The translations under genes were made by a program, and so were the position numbers. Shown piece after piece: positions 61,336 through 64,000 of a stretch of 64,000 nt of DNA. The notes beneath the pieces were generated by a model. It was not told where the DNA came from. It did not search any database and saw only the letters and a list, made by a program, of their open reading frames with translations. Source of the stretch: Alphaproteobacteria bacterium (GTDB lineage Bacteria; Pseudomonadota; Alphaproteobacteria; Micropepsales; Micropepsaceae); NCBI GenBank assembly GCA_947467345.1, contig CANIHD010000004.1, forward strand, positions 1 through 64,000, given 5' to 3'. Every line of letters starts with the position of its first letter. The first letter of the stretch is position 1.

Positions 61336-64000
61336 TCAGAACTTGCTGGTCAGACTGAATGTCGCCGACTGCGCCAACGAACCCGACGTATGCGTTGCGT
61401 CGTAATTGAGACCGGCAGACCAATTTTCGAACACGTAGGAAAATCCTGCGCCGCCGATCAGTTTGGAAGGATCGGCCTGCGGGCCCACCAAGGCAAAAGA
61501 CGAACCCGGCAGCGCCTCGAACGAAGCATCGATGGTCGCCGGATTGGTGATGAACTCGTGACTCCAGCCCGCCAAGATTTGCGGCAGCATATAACCGCCC
61601 TCGAATGCGAATGGACTTTGCGCGGTCACGCCGGCGAATACGCGGAATGAGCGCGCATCCTGCGAACCGACATCCAAATTGATGCCGTCGCCGCCGCCTG
61701 TCTCGGTGTAGCCGGTTTGATGCATGAACAATGCATCGGCGCTGACTTGGGGCGTCACCTGCACGGGCCCGAAATGAAAGACATAGCCGGCTGTAATTCC
61801 GCCCGACGCCATATAGGCCGTCCAATCACCGCGCGCGCTGCGCATCGTGCCTTGCGCATCACGCGAGACATTGCCTTCCAGATCGCGCACAAAACCGGGC
61901 GCCACAGCCGTACGCCGTCCGGAGAAAAAGCCGACGCCAACATTCGCCTGCGGTGCGACGTAAAAATCCTGCCAGCGCATCGCGCTATACAGCGACGCCA
62001 TATGCAACGACACGTCCGCCTTTGTGGAGCGCGGTTCGCTTTCCGTCACTTGCCCGGCAAAATATGTGTAGCCAAGTCCCGAGCGGCCGATCGTGTGATC
62101 GTTCTCATCGGCCTTCGCCGGCGGGTCGCCCCATTCGGCGCCCATCGACAAACCGAGACCGCTGCCGAAAAAGCTCGCGGATTCGGCTGTGCTGCGCTGA
62201 TTGATGTTGCTGAAAAATTCCTGCGTCCAGAATCCCAAGCCTTGCTTGGGTTGCGCGATCAGCGCGCGTTGACGCGCGCCGATCGGACCGGTGGCAAGAT
62301 CGGTCGCCGCAACGGCCAATGCGCGCGCACCGCCGCCAATATTGGGGATCAGCGTATCGATCGTCTGGCGCGATTCCTGCGCATTGGTAATGAGAAGCAG
62401 CGACGAACCGAAGCCATCGTCCAATCCGGCCGCGCCCACCGCTGCTTCGTAGATTGACGCGGTGTTGCCGACCAATCCGAGATCGGTCGCCGAGCGCCGC
62501 TTGATGGTCAAAAGCAGATCGTTGTTGTCGTCGCCGCCGGTGCTAATTCCTGCGCCCGCGCCCGAGATCAGAAACGGCAACGTCGATTCGGTAACGTCGC
62601 CGTATGTCAGCTTACCTGCGCGCGCGATGACGTAGGTGCCGTCTTGCGGCAGAAACGACGTCGGGGTCAGCGATAGAATTGAACCATCGGCGAAAACCGC
62701 ATTATCGGATGCTCGAATGAGCGCCGTTGTCTGGCTTGTCGTTTTGTTGAGCGCAATTTCAAGCGTTGCACCAATTCCCAAGCCGAAGTTTTTCCCCATT
62801 ACAGAATCTGTGCGCAGCTTTCCGCTGGCTATGGCGACATTCAGATTGTTGGAGCCCGCCGTTGTCAAACGGCCAGAGGTTAGCGGAATGGCTGCAGTTC
62901 CACTGGCGTTCTGGACAAAATTATTCGTGCCGTTTTTACCGAAGATAAGATTGCCGGTGATCGAGCCCGCATTCGTGAAATTGACATCGGTGCCGTTGGA
63001 AAGATCGGCGGCAACCAAAGTCGTGCCGCTGTCCGTTGAGGTGCCGGTGGCGCTGATCGTGCCGCTATTGGTGATACGCTTCAGCGTGCCGGAAAAATCG
63101 CGAATACCATAGGCTTTGAGATCGACGGCGGCGCCGTCACTGGTCGTGGCTGAAGCCTCGATCGTCGCGGTATTGTTCAAATATTCAAGCCGGCCGCCTT
63201 CTTCGATCAGAATAGCGGTCGCGGTGCCGCCTTTGGTTCCGACATTGAAAATATCGGTGAGACCCACTTGCGCCCTGATCGCTCCAGTGTTGTTCAGATC
63301 GGACACGTCGCCGCCCGGGGTAGCCGGTGAACCGATCTGCGCGCCCTTGCCGATCACCAGCGCCGTGGCATTGGCGGGCGTGGCCGGCGTATTCGTTGCG
63401 GTCGCATTGCTGCTGTTCGCGGTGGCTTGAATCGTACCGCTGTTAGAAATGCCGTATGGCAGCAACACGAGCTGGCTACCAACACCTTCGATGCGAAAGG
63501 CGGTGGCACTAATGCCGGGATCGCGTCCATTGGCCGTAATCGTGCCGCGCGCCACCAGCGAGCGGTCCGGCGTATCTGTGTTGATGACTTTGCCGATCTC
63601 GATATTGCCGCCGATACCTGAAATCAGCGGCGAAATATAAAGCGCGGGCTTTGAACCAACGGATTCCACCGTCGAAGCGGTGGTGAGGGAATCGGCCGTT
63701 ACGGGGCCGTCCAGCAAAATGCCGCCGCTCACGCCGGCGCCGAACGCCAAGCCCCAACCGGATTGCGGATCCAATAGCGAATTGTCGGGCGCCACGGTGC
63801 CGAGCGCGCCGACATAGGTGGTCTGTTTGTATGCGCCGGTAATTTGCGCCGCGATGATGGCACCGCTGGCGCCTTCGCCAACCGCGCCCACGCCGCCCAA
63901 AGTGATGTCGCCGATGATGGGCGCCCGGGACAGGAAGCCAATGGACCCCTTGCCCTGCACAGAAATATTGCCCGTCGAACTGATCGATCCGGTGAAAGCA
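61336..64000 (-). CDS. Autotransporter outer membrane beta-barrel protein, C-terminal part
   Basis: The frame is open beyond the right window edge; 887 codons are visible. The passenger part has many short PL-type repeats (NNTGAIRAQ, LKRITNSGTISATG, VNFTNAGSITGNLIFG). The final ~290 residues form a classical autotransporter beta-domain (GLGFWTQEFFSNINQ, GWSHEFITNPATIDASFEAL, GAGFSYVFENWSAGLNYDAT) with a terminal aromatic signature (ATFSLTSKF). A type V secretion adhesin or surface protein. Upstream and signal peptide lie outside the window. Divergent neighbours not visible. Confidence 0.85.
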   Translation of the reverse strand, partial: AFTGSISSTGNISVQGKGSIGFLSRAPIIGDITLGGVGAVGEGASGAIIAAQITGAYKQTTYVGALGTVAPDNSLLDPQSGWGLAFGAGVSGGILLDGPVTADSLTTASTVESVGSKPALYISPLISGIGGNIEIGKVINTDTPDRSLVARGTITANGRDPGISATAFRIEGVGSQLVLLPYGISNSGTIQATANSSNATATNTPATPANATALVIGKGAQIGSPATPGGDVSDLNNTGAIRAQVGLTDIFNVGTKGGTATAILIEEGGRLEYLNNTATIEASATTSDGAAVDLKAYGIRDFSGTLKRITNSGTISATGTSTDSGTTLVAADLSNGTDVNFTNAGSITGNLIFGKNGTNNFVQNASGTAAIPLTSGRLTTAGSNNLNVAIASGKLRTDSVMGKNFGLGIGATLEIALNKTTSQTTALIRASDNAVFADGSILSLTPTSFLPQDGTYVIARAGKLTYGDVTESTLPFLISGAGAGISTGGDDNNDLLLTIKRRSATDLGLVGNTASIYEAAVGAAGLDDGFGSSLLLITNAQESRQTIDTLIPNIGGGARALAVAATDLATGPIGARQRALIAQPKQGLGFWTQEFFSNINQRSTAESASFFGSGLGLSMGAEWGDPPAKADENDHTIGRSGLGYTYFAGQVTESEPRSTKADVSLHMASLYSAMRWQDFYVAPQANVGVGFFSGRRTAVAPGFVRDLEGNVSRDAQGTMRSARGDWTAYMASGGITAGYVFHFGPVQVTPQVSADALFMHQTGYTETGGGDGINLDVGSQDARSFRVFAGVTAQSPFAFEGGYMLPQILAGWSHEFITNPATIDASFEALPGSSFALVGPQADPSKLIGGAGFSYVFENWSAGLNYDATHTSGSLAQSATFSLTSKF

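Overview
The window is GC-rich chromosomal DNA of an alphaproteobacterium. The lineage call rests on the gene families: a TrcR (DUF1013) regulator beside an RcdA-like (DUF1465) and a DUF1192 protein, a petABC cytochrome bc1 operon, a COQ9 family protein, a cysteine-free type L31 ribosomal protein, an rplY-pth-ychF run and a COG-typical MoxR/DUF58/DUF4159 cluster. The set would fit a Micropepsaceae/Rhizomicrobium-like or related soil genus, but I cannot place it to genus from sequence alone. No rRNA, tRNA or CRISPR array was seen.

Layout. 1-148: cut end of an IS3-family element. 177-8690: accessory catabolic region with two DHA2-type MFS transporters, a MarR regulator, a Gfo/Idh/MocA oxidoreductase, a two-component Rieske oxygenase (reductase and oxygenase divergent), a 2OG-Fe(II) oxygenase and a cupin. 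8691-8939: paired inverted repeats. 8940-14264: GTP-type PEP carboxykinase, threonine dehydratase, a 58-residue membrane peptide, an orphan MotA and a GNAT acetyltransferase. 14377-21236: MoxR-DUF58-DUF4159-membrane protein operon. 21529-24458: coupled run NUDIX / small membrane protein / CCA-adding enzyme / PP2C. 24470-27102: universal stress protein, TerC, HemF, TrmL. 27474-30098: petABC. 30463-35173: mtnP-apt-mtnA followed by a fused class II aldolase/short-chain dehydrogenase, which together read as a candidate dihydroxyacetone-phosphate (DHAP) shunt for 5'-methylthioadenosine/5'-deoxyadenosine. 35305-42820: two MaoC genes, ychF-pth-rplY, an AI-2E-type exporter, small membrane proteins and rpmE. 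42831-45837: MBL-fold protein, rcdA-like gene, DUF1192, cupin, trcR. 45849-50726: VTT-domain protein, an MFS gene broken by an in-frame stop, an acyl-CoA synthetase with a histone-H1-like N-terminal extension, and two divergent DUF465 genes. 50757-55301: diguanylate cyclase, purEK, COQ9 and peptide deformylase, rpsU. 55715-60906: tonB-exbB-exbD-exbD-TPR-TPR operon. 61336-64000: C-terminal part of an autotransporter running off the right edge.

Two genes look damaged: the Rieske oxygenase has a one-base frameshift just before its C-terminus, and the YcaD-like MFS gene has an in-frame TAA. Two families of dispersed palindromic repeats fill seven intergenic gaps. The best candidate for an undescribed system is the mtnP-apt-mtnA-aldolase/SDR set. 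The TonB/ExbB/ExbD2/TPR2 operon and the Rieske/2OG catabolic island come next.
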